A stretch of 64,000 nucleotides of DNA from positions 372,001 through 436,000 of the forward strand of contig RBKR01000011.1 of assembly GCA_004835665.1 (NCBI GenBank), in the 5' to 3' direction. The number at the start of each line of letters is the position of its first letter. Position 1 is the first letter of the stretch. This stretch comes from Phoma sp. XZ068. Lineage: Eukaryota > Ascomycota > Dothideomycetes > Pleosporales > Didymellaceae. The position numbers and the translations under genes are program-made. Below are positions 32,588 through 45,532 of this stretch, piece by piece. The notes below the pieces were generated by a model, which did no database searches, had not been told where the DNA came from, and worked only from the letters and a program-made list of their open reading frames with translations.

Positions 32588-33849
32588 TGGAAGATGGAAC
32601 TTGATGTTGTTTAGCTGTAGCTTGTTAAAATATAAATCCGTTCATATGTGGCGGTAGAAGTTTGATGATGTTTGATATGAGTGCAAACTGGAATGGTAAC
32701 TTTGTAAACTTTCTGGCTCTCATGTGCAGGGACTTATTTGACTCTTCAAATCACGCAGAACTGAGACAATGTTTAGTCTATCAAGCCACAAAGCGGCTAA
32801 GGACTAGCAGTTCGATGAATTTTTCATTGGGGACTTGTGTCAGCACTCTGCTGTAGCAGGAGATATTGCCCTGCAATACGTACTAATCTATATTCAACTG
32901 AACGGTTATTTGGGTGTAATGGAAGCTCTCAAAGCAAATCCGCTGAGCTTCCGCGGCTTATAGTTTGAGAAACTTCTACATGATTTATTTCAACGAGATG
33001 ACTACCTTGTTATGAACGAAGATCCTCAACACTCGGTTGCAATGACAAAAAACAAGCAGCTGCACAATCTTGCCTTGTTCTTTATATAATAGATAGCGTA
33101 TGAAAGTGCAACACCTGGTGGACAGTTGGTAGCAACTTGGCGCACTGTCTCGTAGCATACATGCAGAATGAGTGTTGATGGCGTGGTGGCCGAGAATATT
33201 GGATCACTAATGCGTGCATGTTTTGAAGATCGATCGACGCAGACTGCGATTGTGTGGCAATAACTGTATGAGGAGCTTATTAAAGACCAGAAGAACCACC
33301 ATAGAAAACGCGATACACAAGTGAAGTGGTCAAAAGGTAACATTTAGCAGTCTTAAGGTCGCGCAAGTCTACATTCGCGGATGTCAGTGCAGGGAATGCC
33401 CGCCGAAGCCCTCATATGGCCTTGAACTCGCGCTCATGAGCTTCTACCCGGTGCGAGAGGAAACGATGTAGCGAGTCAACTCAATAACCGGGTACCTGCA
33501 CGAGCACAAGAACGGTGGGAGATGGCATTGGAAGCCTCACATATTGTTACCCGCTTATGAGACACGAAGGAAAAGTTCAGTTGCTGGGATGTTTTCAAGA
33601 TTCTCGGCTGCACGATAGCTACTGAAATCAGGGCGTGCAGTCAGATCTCTGAACGGCGGGGAAGTGAAGTGAAGTCGCGGGCTGTTAACTCCGCAGATTC
33701 GCCAAGCGCGTGCGCGCCTGCCATCCCTGTCAGTGAGCTCGAAAACATCAGGTACACAATAGCTGTCAACCACCTCAACATCGCGGAGCCACCACCATCG
33801 TCGGCGCGCCTCTCGCGTCAAACCCTCTCGAAACCTCCCTCGGTCCATC
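32588..33849. other. Intergenic, no gene seen
   Basis: About 1.3 kb between the SDR and Nup133 genes. The left two thirds are AT-rich without open frames of note; the last 200 bp are GC-rich and probably the Nup133 promoter and leader. Confidence 0.45.
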
Positions 33850-36800
33850 ATGTTTTCGCCAGAAGCGTCGCTGCAGAGCGCGCGCAGCTCGCTGCGCGGT
33901 ACTCGACGACGCCAGCGCGACTCCAATGGGCACGACCAGCCCCGACGAAAGCGCAGTAAAATTACTGAAGATGGGGCATCACAGACCACTGCGGGCGCAA
34001 CGTCAAAGATTAATGGCGATGCCATTATGAATGGCCATGCTGGCCATAGCAGCGTCGAGAACTCACTCATCCTCGTGGACATGCCCGTTCGCGAAAAGAA
34101 GGCTCCTCCCAAACGAACATTAAAAGAGGACAGCGCACAATATCTGGTATGTGTGGAGGATATGCCTGGAGGTATTCAACAAACTGACTGGCGTGTGTAG
34201 ACAAAGAACGCCAATTACAGTGTCAGGAAGCTACCCAGCTTCCCGTCGACTCTCGCACGCGCTTCGACCCCTTACACAGCCTCTGCAGTCTCGTCGGCTG
34301 GGCTCGCCCTCGCATTTACGACCGATCGTGCCCTCGTATGGGACTACAGCAGCGCAACAGGCCCCACGAAAGTCGTCACTCTCCCACTACCCTTCGGCCT
34401 GAAGCCATCTGACCCACTTCCTCTCGGCGCGATTGTACGAAATGGCCCTACCAACGACTACGGAGTGGTTGCGGTCGCGCCTTCGAGCGGCAAGATCACT
34501 TTCTGGGAGAACATCGACAACGCAGAGGCCAGGAGCCTATACCCTCAACGAAGCCAAGGAGTGGATGGATCTGTGAAGCTATACTCTGGGGAAATCATTA
34601 CGGATCTGGTTGACATCGAGCACGCCGGTTTCATCCTGAACTTCAGTAGCGGTAGACTCGCTCAATTGACTTTGCGCGACTCGCAAGGACGACCCAGTGT
34701 TAGCACCACCGTTCTGAACAGTCCCAATGGCTCGGGCAGCAGCCTATTCAGTCTCCGAGGACTGCTTGGAGGCGCCATCCGGAAGACAATTGCATCAGTC
34801 AAGGCGCGTCCATCCGACACCAAGGGTCAAATGGAGGTGATTACAACAACAAGGAACGGTATGTTCCATCTGTGGGATCTGAGTTGGTCAGGGCAACAGA
34901 TCTTCAAGAACGAGATCGACATTCACGACGAGATGCTCGCAGCTGTGCAGGCGGGCACATCATCTGAACTACGCAACCAGACGGACGTGCAAGTTCTAGA
35001 CTTTGCAATCATGGAACAACCGCGGGAGCCCGGATCTGTCAGTCTTCTGATACTCGTAGCCTTATTTGGACGCCAAACTCTAGATTACACACTGTTAGAA
35101 GTGGACCTGGCAGCTTCAGGAAGCACAATCAGCAGGACCATCCCTATCAAGACTTTCCATCAGGAGCAGTTGCCCTCCGAGCCGACAGGAACACTTTTGG
35201 TCCCGCAACCCGGACATACAGCGTTCATACAGTTCCCTGGAGCTATCGTCGTCGCATCTCTAGCTCAGCCAGAGGAGAGCCCTGAGGCGCAACTTCTCGC
35301 CGATGCTGGAAGATCCAGTGTACCATTTCAGGATGCAGTGTACTTCCGAGAGGAGCTTCACATTGTAGTGTCCGGTTTATCTACAGCGGCAAGCACCCGG
35401 AAGGAGAGAAAAGCAACTGCATTGATTTTCGTGCAAGGATGTGGAATCCTGCAATTCAGCGCGCAACCACCGGTAACGGATGATGCAGACACAGAAAGGC
35501 TCAGGGTCACAGCTCGAAGCAAACTGGAGCAAGCTACGTTCTTCAGCTCAAAGCCGGGCAACGTCCTGGACTTCTCTGTCAAATCACGATTTTCATTCTC
35601 CGAGGAAGAGAACGCACAAGCAGCGCTCGACGTCAGCTTGGGCATCATCAGTTCCTCCTACGACTACCTTGACAAGGTCACGTCTTCCATGGACGAGCAG
35701 TTCAAGACACGGGCTTCTGCTCTACGGACCCTGATATCAACCTTACGATCCGACTACCCTGCATTGCCTTTCTTGACCAAGTGGCGTTTGTTGTGGCACG
35801 CTGAGAAGCTTGCCGCTGCTCACAAGTTGTGGAATTGGTACGAAGCGAAATTGCAGGACCAGCAGGCCCACCCAGACGCATACCCAGAGAAGATCCTCAT
35901 GAGCGACATTATCAAAGCAATGCATGAGCGTTACAAGACACCCATAAACCCTGATCTTGGAGAGACCGACCCAGTCCGACAATATTTCCTCAGAGATATC
36001 GACTCCATTGGTGTGCTCATTCCGTGGGGTTGGAACTATCTTCGTACTTTCTACATGAAGGAAGGTGGAAAGGAACAGCCATCTATCATGCAGCGGCTCA
36101 GCGAAGGTTCCGATGTCATGCTTGTAGCTTTGGAGACGGGGTTCGGCTTTCGACAAGTAAACATTGAGTCCTATGGCCTTGACAGTGACTGCCTCGACGA
36201 TGGTATCCTCAAGCCGGGCCAGGGTTACGACGAGCTTCCACAATTTTGGACATCTTCACACAATATTGTCAGCTCTGTTCGTAGTCTTGTGGATGTTGGA
36301 CGGAACCTGGCCGTTGAGAACTACGAGGAGGGCCTACAGGAGACGCTGTCGCAGAAGATCGCCAAAGATAACCCTCGCATGGTGCGGATAGGCTGCCAAA
36401 CTCATATTGAACGCTTCCAGTGGAGTCTCGAGCAGGCTGATGAGAAGACACGAGACGGGGGACGTGTTCTGCGAGACGAGTGGAACAACAAGGTTCGACC
36501 GGAGCATATCTATGGCCTCATGGAGCTTGGTCTGGCGACCGAGGGCATGAATCTGGCTGAACAGTACAGCGATATGCCAACCCTTGTGAACCTGGTTTGG
36601 GATGAATCCATCTGGCTTGAAAAAGAGAAAGCGGCAACTCGAAGCAAGATGGAGATCGCTGAGAGCACAGTTAAGCTCAAGAAGATCAAGGAGCGTATCA
36701 GCCGGTACTTCGAGACCTACGGAGACGACTGGGCCGAGGCCTTCTACCTGAAGCACATCAAGGAAGGCAAGGCAGCACAGATGTTCGAGCCTGAGCATTT

Positions 36801-38013
36801 GAACCAACCGGCACTGAGCAAGTTCTTGCGCGCTGACCCATCTCGCGCGAGGCTCAGGTGGATCAACGAAGTGTCTGGCGAAAAAGACTACGAATCCGCC
36901 GCCGAAGCCCTTTTCGAGGCTGCAAGCAAACAAGAGACCAACGTGTGGTGCAACAAAGTCGAGTTGTCCATGTGCAAGCTTGCAATGCTCTGCCAGAAAG
37001 AAGAAAAGCCTGGCCAGGTGCAACGGAGCAACGGCCCCTCTCACGAACCGTCCAAGGCAGAGAAGATCCGGGAAAAGAACTACAAGATCGTCTTGGATCA
37101 GTGGGAGTACGCTACTGTCCAGGAATTGCTGTACGAGCATCTGTCATCTACTTTCCACGAAGCACTGGATGATGAGGTTGCCGTCAATCTTCTCATGGAC
37201 GAGTATGGAAAGGGTCCCATCGAAACACGACCAGCGCACATGTCCCTTCTGCGAGAAGGGTTTGAGAACCTGATTCATCACAAGGTTATTGATCCTGCGC
37301 TAATGATTGACATCCTCACCCTGATGAATGATCGAGGCGAGAAGGAGCCGACGTCAGTGATACAATCCAACGAGTTCACATTTGCACTCAGGGTTCTGGC
37401 CGCAAACTGGCACAGCATCCACCGGACAACACGAGATGGGCTTCTGAAGCTCATCTGGAAGCGATTGTGCAACAGAGACAACTGGGCGGAAATCAACAAC
37501 ACCAAGGATATTTCAGACGCAACACTCGAGGAGTTTTTGATCTCGACCAACGTTGGTTGGACTTTCAGAGGGCTTATGAGGCTGATTGGTAAGTTCGGTT
37601 CCATCACACGAAGAAGGTATCCAACTAATATGCTTGTAGACATTGACGAGCACAACCGCGTTGTATGGCCTAAGCAGCTGACGGCCTTGATTGGCGCAGG
37701 AGGCACTCACGGGGAACTCTGTGTGAGATTCCCACTTGAGGATCTCCGCGAGCCAATCATCAAGGACAACTTGCTTGATGATGAGATCTTACAAGAGAAC
37801 CTTGAGAAGAACCGCCTCGACCAATGGTTCAAGGCAGCCTGCAGAGCAGGCAAGAACGCGTACATGGCGGAGAAGAGGGGAATGCGAAGTGGTTCTTCCG
37901 GCCTGGCAGAATCTGGCGAGGACGAAGTTTCTGAGGTTGATGCTGCAGCCGCCGATGGTGACACGGTCAACGGCGTCGACCAGGGACAGGACGTAGAGAT
38001 GCAGGAGTCATAG
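33850..38013 (+). CDS. NUP133: Nucleoporin Nup133
   Basis: Exons 33850-34146, 34201-37588 and 37640-38013 give 1352 residues, typical of Nup133, a Y-complex scaffold subunit of the nuclear pore. The N-terminus is basic and disordered (RGTRRRQR, RRKRSK). Next comes a beta-propeller beginning YSVRKLPSFPSTLA with ALVWDYSS, GVVAVAPSSGKITFWENID and GMFHLWDLSW. The C-terminal half is alpha-helical and matches the Nup133/Nup155 C-terminal family (LPFLTKWRLLWHAEKLA, IPWGWNYLRTFYMKEGG). The end is acidic. The second intron (37589-37639, GTAAGT...CTTGTAG) is 51 nt, a multiple of three and free of stops, so an unspliced message would still be open; splicing gives the more conserved-looking LMRLIDIDEHNR. 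Confidence 0.93.
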
Positions 38014-39067
38014 GTCGCGGATGGGAGGCTGACCATTGGAGTTGTGGAGACGAGGATTATGTTTCAATTGGGCGAACTGCATGGGAAAGCATTGGGCACG
38101 GCGTTTCAAAAAGAGCACAGCAGCCTGCAACGGCGCTTTTCTTTTGTTTCTTAGGTCCGATATTGTAGCAATAGCGATGGGGTGGTTGGCTTGTAGGCGT
38201 CCGAATTACAGAGCATGCGGAATACAAGCATGCAATCCTCACAAACATTGGAGGCATTCGAAGTAAATTTGCCTCAAACCTGTCACCAACAGAAATCTGA
38301 CGACCAGTAGTGACGATGACCAATGTGCACGACGATTTTATATTCCCGGAGTTCTCCAGTCTCTCGTGCGTTGTCCACAATCAGACGGCGCGATTACGTT
38401 CACATATCGATCCGTGTACGAAGTAGATGTGCACGCAGCTGCTCGTTTCATTCCAAAGGTCGAGTTTCCAAACAAGTATTAGCACCAAGACTGTTGTGTC
38501 CACAACAATGTCTACGTGCAGCCTAGGGCATTGCTTTCTTTAGATGCTTACTAGCAGGATTAGATGACCTCATAGCATTTGCTGAAGCTGCCCATCTGAA
38601 TGTTATCTCGATGCACGTAGATGTGTACTTACACAAACGGCATCGGCACGCTTGCACAGACTGCACAACGGTTCCAGATCCTTAATGGATGCGAACCGGT
38701 TCATTTCGCAAGTGGGGCTTGCCTTGAACGGGGCAGGGTGTGGCTTGAGCCAACCGCTCCAATCAAGGCCGCTGACCGTTTTTTGCTGCAGGCTGCCCAT
38801 GTTCCGGCACGGCAGCGGAATTGCATCACCCAAGGGAGGAGGGCGTCGCACCACGGCACGGCGAGCGAGTGCAGCGCGGCGATTTCATGCACAGAGGGGC
38901 GGTGGCGGTGATGCGGCGGATTGTCCACGTCAATCCTGCGGCGGTGTCGGGGCCTCACGTGTACGAGCAGCGCAGCGCTCGATGCAGCGCGATTCGTAGG
39001 ACGTTCCTTCCTAAATAGGGTTGCGGCCGAGAGAATGGCCAGAGAACGCAGGTACGACGGGGCCAGT

Positions 39068-39099
<32 letters not shown>

Positions 39100-39623
39100 G
39101 CCGCCGTGACACGCATGCGGTCCCCGCAAGGCCGGGCGACGCGCGCTGAGCGGCAGCAATTGGGCGTGCCAGCGTTGGGTGCAGGGCAAAAGGCGCACGC
39201 AAGTACTCGCACACTGCCTCCGTGAATGCTAGCGGAGCGTGCAGGCTGTCCAGCGCGCACTGGCCTTTCTGGAAGCGGGCCTAGCGCCAGCCCAGTCCAG
39301 CCGCCCGTGTTCTGCTCGCACCCCAGGTCCCAGGTCTTTTCCATCGCGAGTCGATCACTCTCCTGTCCTCACCTCCGCCCATTGTTTCCTCCGCGCAGCA
39401 ATAAACTGCATTGTTTGCCCAGCTGCCTGCTGCAGCAGCCCGTCGCCCGCCCGTGGACTGCCCCAGCCCTTGAGCCGACCGTGGAAACGCCCCCCGGCCC
39501 TGCATAGCCCCAGCCGACCTCCGGAGCCGCCCTTGACCTTCATCGCTCACCGCACCGCGACTCTCCTGCGTCCACCACCCGCCGCTCCAGCTGCTGCACC
39601 CGCACCCGCACTTCCCGTCCACC
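38014..39623. other. Intergenic and probable casein kinase 5' leader
   Basis: About 1.6 kb with no supported gene. The right 400 bp are pyrimidine-rich and GC-rich and probably transcribed as the long 5' leader of the kinase gene. A CAA-type repeat lies at 39068-39099. Confidence 0.5.
39068..39099. repeat. Imperfect (CAA)n repeat
   Basis: About ten CAA units with one CGA interruption, 530 bp before the kinase start codon. Confidence 0.9.
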
Positions 39624-41334
39624 ATGGCGAGCGGCAGCACCTCCTCCAACGTCGTCGGCGTCCACTACCGCGTCGGCAAGAAGATTGGCGAGGGCTCCTT
39701 TGGCGTCATCTTCGAGGGCACCAACCTGCTCAACCAGCAGCAGGTGGCCATCAAGTTCGAGCCGCGCAAGAGCGATGCCCCCCAACTGCGCGATGAGTAC
39801 CGCACGTACAAGATCCTCGTCGGCTGCCGTAAGTTCTCTCGCTGCCCCTATTTCCCCGACGTCCCCCCTTCGAGCGAGCGCAGACACGGTCTGCACGCTG
39901 GACGCTGCCTTGGCATGCAGCTACACGTACATGCTGTAGACACGTCGGGCACGCCTCGTACGCCGTGTTATTGACGCTGCCATCGTTTTTCCGCTGCCAT
40001 TGTCGCTGTCCGACCGAACATGGCTGCCTACCGACCAACTCGCTATCAAGCACCCACGCGAACCCAACTGACTTGTCGCAGCCGGCATCCCTAATGTCTA
40101 CTACTTCGGCCAGGAGGGCCTCCACAACATCCTTGTCATCGACCTGCTAGGCCCCAGCTTGGAGGACCTGTTCGACCACTGCAACAGGAAGTTCTCGATC
40201 AAGACTGTAGTTATGGTTGCGAAGCAGATGGTGTGTATACCCAGTGCTGCCATTCTCATCAAATTCTAACATGTCTGCAGTTGTCGAGGGTCCAGACCAT
40301 CCACGAGAAGAACCTCATCTACCGCGACATCAAGCCTGACAACTTCCTCATCGGCCGACCAGGCTCTAAGAGCGCTAATGTAATTCACGTCGTGGATTTC
40401 GGTATGGCTAAGCAATACCGTGACCCCAAGACCAAGCAGCACATTCCGTACAGGGAGCGCAAGTCCCTCTCCGGTACGGCGCGTTACATGAGTATCAACA
40501 CCCATCTTGGACGCGAACAGTCTCGTAGGGACGATCTGGAGGCCCTGGGCCACGTTTTCATGTACTTCCTCCGAGGCGGTCTCCCATGGCAAGGTCTCAA
40601 GGCTGCAACCAACAAGCAGAAGTACGAGAAGATTGGCGAGAAGAAGCAGACTACTCCTATCAAGGATCTCTGCGACAGCTTCCCTGGTACGTCAAATGTT
40701 CGTCATATCTATTGAGCACTGCTAACAAGTCACAGAGGAGTTTAACAAGTACCTGAGCTACGTCCGTAACCTCGGCTTTGAGGATACACCCGACTACGAC
40801 TACCTGCGCGAACTCTTCACCCAGGCGCTCAAGAGCACTGGCGAGGTCGAAGATGGCGAGTACGACTGGATGAAGCTGAACAATGGAAAGGGCTGGGAGG
40901 TAATGAAGTCTCATCCCTCGGCGGTTCAACAGATGCACCATTCCAACGTCCACCAGAACTCTTCTACCGCCGTCAACGTTCACGGCCAGCCTCACAGGCA
41001 GCCCAAGACGCACCTGCCCGTCGACCACCATCGTTTAAACGAGCCTCTCCCAAAGCCCGGAGCGACACGGGCCCAGCCCGGAAGAAGCCCAAGGGACCAG
41101 GCGGCACGGGGAGCGGAAGTCAAGAGGAAGAGCATGGGCGAGCTGGCACCACCCGATGCAGCCTCGAACCAGGCTCAGTTCCAACACAGCCAACCAAACC
41201 TGAACCAGACTCAGAACCGCGCGACACCTGCACAGAGCCCGAGCGCCCAGCAGCAGAGGCGGCAGGAGCCTGAGAAGGAAGGCTTCATGCAGAAGCTCTC
41301 CAAGATCCTCTGCTGCGGCGGAAGCAGCAACTAG
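39624..41334 (+). CDS. Casein kinase 1, Yck1/2-type with C-terminal Cys pair
   Basis: Four exons (39624-39828, 40082-40230, 40281-40686, 40736-41334) encode 452 residues. Seen: the glycine loop KKIGEGSFGVIFEG, Lys44 in VAIKFE, YRDIKPDNFL, DFGMAK, and SGTARYMSINTHLG, the SIN variant of the APE motif that defines CK1. The tail after about residue 300 is Gln/Pro/His-rich and ends FMQKLSKILCCGGSSN. A Cys pair near the C-terminus is the palmitoylation site of plasma-membrane yeast Yck1/Yck2 and of filamentous-fungal CkiA, separating this gene from the Hrr25 type. Roles by homology are nutrient-sensor turnover, endocytosis and polarity. The first intron is long for this window (253 nt). Confidence 0.95.
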
Positions 41335-42260
41335 TGGAGCTGCCCCATCTGATTTTCTGCGCATCGCGTTGCATCCTGGAGTTCGTTCATTGAGCGAGCT
41401 TTTATCAGCCACGTCTTTTCCTGTATAGGTATTTTGTAATGATTGATAGACGGGATCGAAATCTCCTTCCGGTATCTTAGGTAATACTCTCACGACGACC
41501 GAACCACCTCGACGCCAGCCTGGATCTCTTCTTTTCATCACCATCTTCTTCACACCCGGCTTTCGACTGCACGAGCTGCACCTGCACAGCAGCTTGTTCT
41601 CCGGAAGCCATTTATACTGGCGTACGCGGCGTTGTTGCGTCTTTGGCGGTACGAAGTTGGCATCTCATTCATCATCATTATCATTTCATGTTTGTTTGGT
41701 AGGAGAAAAACATAGCATGTAAAGGAGTCTCTTTCGCATGGACCTGTCTGTTTTGCGAAAGTGAGACATTGGTTCTGTTTGTTTTAGTTAGATGACAGCG
41801 AGCAATTAGAGACGAAATTCTGAAAACTTGACCCTTCACCATGTGTATTGATAGTGTATGAGGACTCAGCGAAGGAAAGATGTTTAGCCGTGGCCGCAGG
41901 GACACCCTGGTTGCAAAAGGCTCGCAGTTCGTCAATACATTGCAGGCACCTTGTTGCTTTGCAGGGTCATGGTCAAAGATTGAGAATGTATTTCTGTAAT
42001 TATATATTTTATTCACAAACTGCGTGCATGTTCACACTGACTACTACATACCACATATGTTTATGGTGGCTGAGAAATGCATGATTGGCGCAGAGCGAGC
42101 GCGACTGTGAAAGTGACCTGAGCTTGGCACCGCCGCATCCCGCCGCGCGCAACTTCTCGATTCCAACATTTGTACACGCTCACGACACCCCTGCATATCC
42201 ATCGACCACGCTCCTTTCCAACACTTCGACTCCGCCAGATCGAATCGAAACACGGTCGCG
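41335..42260. other. Intergenic, no gene seen
   Basis: About 0.9 kb holding the kinase 3' region and the Swc4 promoter. No open frame or repeat worth naming. Confidence 0.5.
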
Positions 42261-44292
42261 ATGGCGTCGAATCGCGATGTGCGCGATATGCTCGGGCTGC
42301 CTGTCGGCGAGGTCGCACCCCCGACGGCGAACAAGAAGTCGAAGAAGGGCGGGGGAACAAAACGGATACGTACGTTCTGAGGGCAGGCGCGAATATAGCG
42401 GGATTCAGAGGCTGCAGCTAACTCGTCGGCAGAGGGTGTTGCGCGTGAGGTTGCGGCGCTGTATGGCGAGCGACCACCACCAGTTGCCGTGTACGAGGAG
42501 AAGAAGGCATATCGGGCGAAGAGGCAGAGCACTGGGCCTGCAAAGAAGTGGTGCGTAATTTGAATACTCACCTGTAGTCTGCAGTCCTAATCGGCGCTGC
42601 AGGATCCAACAGCCGTTCACGAACCCAGCGCGCCCCGATGGCCTCGTTTTGAAGCATTGGCGGCGCAAACCTACCACTGCTCCACCGGTACAAGAAGGCG
42701 ACGATGCAGCGATGCAGGATAGCGATGCTACAGATTACCTCGAGTCGTGCACCGATTACGTCAAATACAACATCACCGTCGACATGCCGGACTTCACAGA
42801 TGAGGAATACGATGCACATTTACGAAGCGATGATTGGAGTCGAGAGGAGACGGACTATCTGTTTGGAATTGTGAGGGACTACTCGTATCGCTGGGCTGTT
42901 ATCTGGGACCGCTATGAATGGCAGGCGCTCAAGAGGCGGGAACGAGAGCTTGCGCAAGCTGCGCAGCAGGAGAATGGAGATGCCGATTCCAGCGCCCTTG
43001 CGACACTACCATTCGCACCTCCGCGAGACAGAGAACGATCTCTCGAAGAAATGAAGGCCCGCTTCTACGACATCTCCGCCAAGCTCATGAAGCTCCGCAT
43101 TCCCGAAGTTCAGATGGACGCGGATCAATACAGCCTGTATGAGACGCTCTCCAAGTTCGACCCCGTCATGGAGCGCAACCGCAAGATGCTCGCTACAGCA
43201 CTCATGAACCGCAACATGGACGAAGTAAAGGAAGAAGAGTTCCTCCTGACAGAGCTCCAACGCATCAACATGGCCGCTGTGCGCCTCGACGCCGAACGCG
43301 AAGAACTCCGCTCCCGCCTCGACGCACCGCAAGCCAACACCACCACAGCCGCCGGCCTCCAAAGCTTCACGTCCAGCACAGCCCTCCAAGCGCTCTTCCA
43401 GCAGCTGTTCCAGCAAGACCGCAGCAAGAAGCGCTCCTCGGGCGGCTCCAACGCCCCTGGCCGTCTGAGCCTCAGCGCAAATGACATGATCAACACGCCC
43501 TCTGCCTCCAACTCCGCCAACCGCCGCACATCCATGGCTCTCCCGCCATCCGCACCCTCGCAAACGCCAGTTAAGACTCTATCGCCCCACCAAGAACACC
43601 GCTTCGCAGTCAGCACGCACGACCGCCTCACCTCAGGCGTCACATTCGGCTCCGACAAACTCCTCAAGATGCGCCAAGCCAAATCCAACGTCCAAACGCA
43701 GAAGATTGCGTCCGCCCTGCAAGAACTCGGCGTCCCAGATATCATCCCCATCCCCACCAGCAAAGTAGCCGACATGTTCGAGCAGCTCGTCGCAAAAGTA
43801 TCCCGCCTCCTCGACGTGCGCAAAGTCAAGGAGAAAGAAATGGGCGAATGCCGAGTCCTCTCCCGCATGAAAGCCGCCCGCGACGGCACGGGATCCAGCG
43901 GCGTCAAACAAGAGACCGACGATGGCGCGGATGGGGATAAAAAGGATAGTGGAGATAGTCAAGGCACACCAATGGGCGACTCGAATGAAGACGGTCCCGG
44001 CGACGATGACGACGACGACGATGCCGAAGGCGAAGACGATACAGGCGCGCAAAACACACCCGCGAATCCTGACCGTGACGGCGACGCCGACGACGATGAT
44101 GACGACGAGGAGGAGGAGAATGGACCCGATGCGCAGAGAGGTGCAGACGATGTAGATGACGTTGATGCCGAAGGCGAGGATGAGAGCGCGGCGCAGACGA
44201 GTCGGGCGACGAGCCAGGGCGCGGGTCATAAGAGGAGTGCGAGTGAGCTTAGTGAGGGGAGTGCGCCGAGTGAGAAGAGGGCGAGGAAGTGA
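42261..44292 (+). CDS. SWC4: Swc4/DMAP1-type subunit of SWR1 and NuA4 complexes
   Basis: Exons 42261-42369, 42433-42550 and 42603-44292 give 638 residues. The N-terminus starts with RDVRDMLGLP and contains GVAREVAALYGERPPPVAVY, both conserved in Swc4/DMAP1. A SANT/Myb-like segment follows (FTDEEYDAHLRSDDWSREE, YLFGIVRDYSYRWAVIWDRY), then a helical coiled region. The C-terminus (after about residue 540) is extremely Asp/Glu-rich with a final basic KKRARK-like end. Swc4 is shared by the SWR1 H2A.Z exchange complex and the NuA4 acetyltransferase and works in the nucleus. It is one of the clearest orthologues here. Confidence 0.92.
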
Positions 44293-44913
44293 ACGAAGTA
44301 AGCTTGCAATCTTTTCAACGGGAGGTGTGTTCAGAGGTGTGAAGGGGTTGTTAGCATAGCGTTGGCGTTGGGACTGGGATATATATGAATCAAGTGATCT
44401 ATACTATTTATGACTTGACTTTGATTTGTGCTTAGGGTTGTCGTTTGTGGCTTGAAAGGTGAGGATATTTGTATGGCTTGCGTGTTTGCTTTCGCCCGGT
44501 TATGGTTGGAGCAAGTATCACGGTAAGATTGGAGTGCCAACATCGGGCAAGTTAAGCTTGACTTGGCTGACTTGCGATCTCCGAGTGAGTAGAGGTAAGT
44601 CTAACACCGCTCAATATATGCAGTCAAATATAAAGCTGCTCGTCAAGTGGTTTCTCGGTTTCTCAAGTTGAAGTGCACCAGTATTAACCATACAAGGGGT
44701 TTTGCATTTATTTTGTTCGCATAACTGTTACAAATTGCCATGATTGCGTTTAACATTGTACACACCATACGCCCAGAGTGATGCAGCCTTGTCAGCAATG
44801 ACTTCCCACAGACCAACCACCCAGCCAGTCTGCAGTCACGCCGGAGTACTCATCCCATTGCGTATATAGGCTTCCCTGCGGGATTGAGCCGTGAAGCCTA
44901 GTCTGACTTTATC
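44293..44913. other. Convergent 3' region, Swc4 and Stf2-like genes
   Basis: 620 bp between two converging genes. No open frame of note, no repeat. Confidence 0.5.
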
Positions 44914-45532
44914 TTACAACTTCCTCTCGCGGTCCTCCTCGTCGATGCTCTTGTTGGAGCTGGACGTGGTGCTCTGCTTCTCGAGCTCCTCGCCCATGGC
45001 GCCGTGGAGCTCTTCTTCGAAGACGGGCTCGGTTTCGATGGTCTCGAACTTGGTCTTGAAGTCTTTGAGTTGGTGGGTCGACGAGTTGCTGCGACGACGT
45101 GCGTTGTTCATGTTGTAGGGCATGTCTTCGACTTCATCGCCGTCTCGGCCCCTGGTTTGATATTAGGACACATGCAGGTAGGTGATGGTATCAAGGTGGC
45201 ATAACGTGATATCGATTGCCCTCACTCGAATGACGGGAAGTGACTTGACTTACCAGTTGCCTTTTCCACTGCCATCTTTCTTGGTCTTGGTAGGATCGGT
45301 GTCGGCATGACCTGACTTGGCAAAGTAACGGGGCAGCTTCGCCTCACGCTCAGCAGTACCATCGGCAATACCGGCGTGGTCACGGTCAGTCCACTTGTGA
45401 GAGCGAGTCACTGTCGAGGTCAGCCAAAGAAGGAGAGTGATGGTCAGTCAGGCATTGAGTATGGTGGTGTGCCATAGAGGCTAGATGTGCCGATATATGG
45501 TAGGAGGGTGAGCAGGAAGGAAGTAGCTTACT
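44914..45532 (-). CDS. STF2: Stf2/Tma10-like hydrophilin (ATPase-stabilising factor family)
   Basis: Small, very hydrophilic protein of 131 residues matching the yeast Stf2/Tma10 plan: TRSHKWTDRDH at the start, LPRYFAKSGH, then KKDGSGKGNWGRDGDE and an acidic Ser-rich tail. Stf2 was first described as a factor stabilising the inhibited F1Fo-ATPase and later as a desiccation-protective hydrophilin. Exon 2 (45410-45254) begins TGACTCGC, so its ATG exists only if an upstream exon ending in A is joined. A donor at 45531 (A|GTAAGC) supplies exactly that. Exon 3 is 45151-44914. The start codon therefore appears to be split by a 121-nt intron. The upstream region has CCCCT/AGGGG stress-type elements near 45952 and 46200. 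Confidence 0.8.

Noticed and set aside
36334..37140. A 268-codon minus-strand frame
   Set aside because: It is antisense to the Nup133 helical domain and has no start context or domain of its own.
43633..44229. A minus-strand frame with hydrophobic Val/Ile-rich segments resembling membrane helices
   Set aside because: It is the antisense of the Asp/Glu codons in the acidic Swc4 tail, which read as Val/Ile on the other strand.
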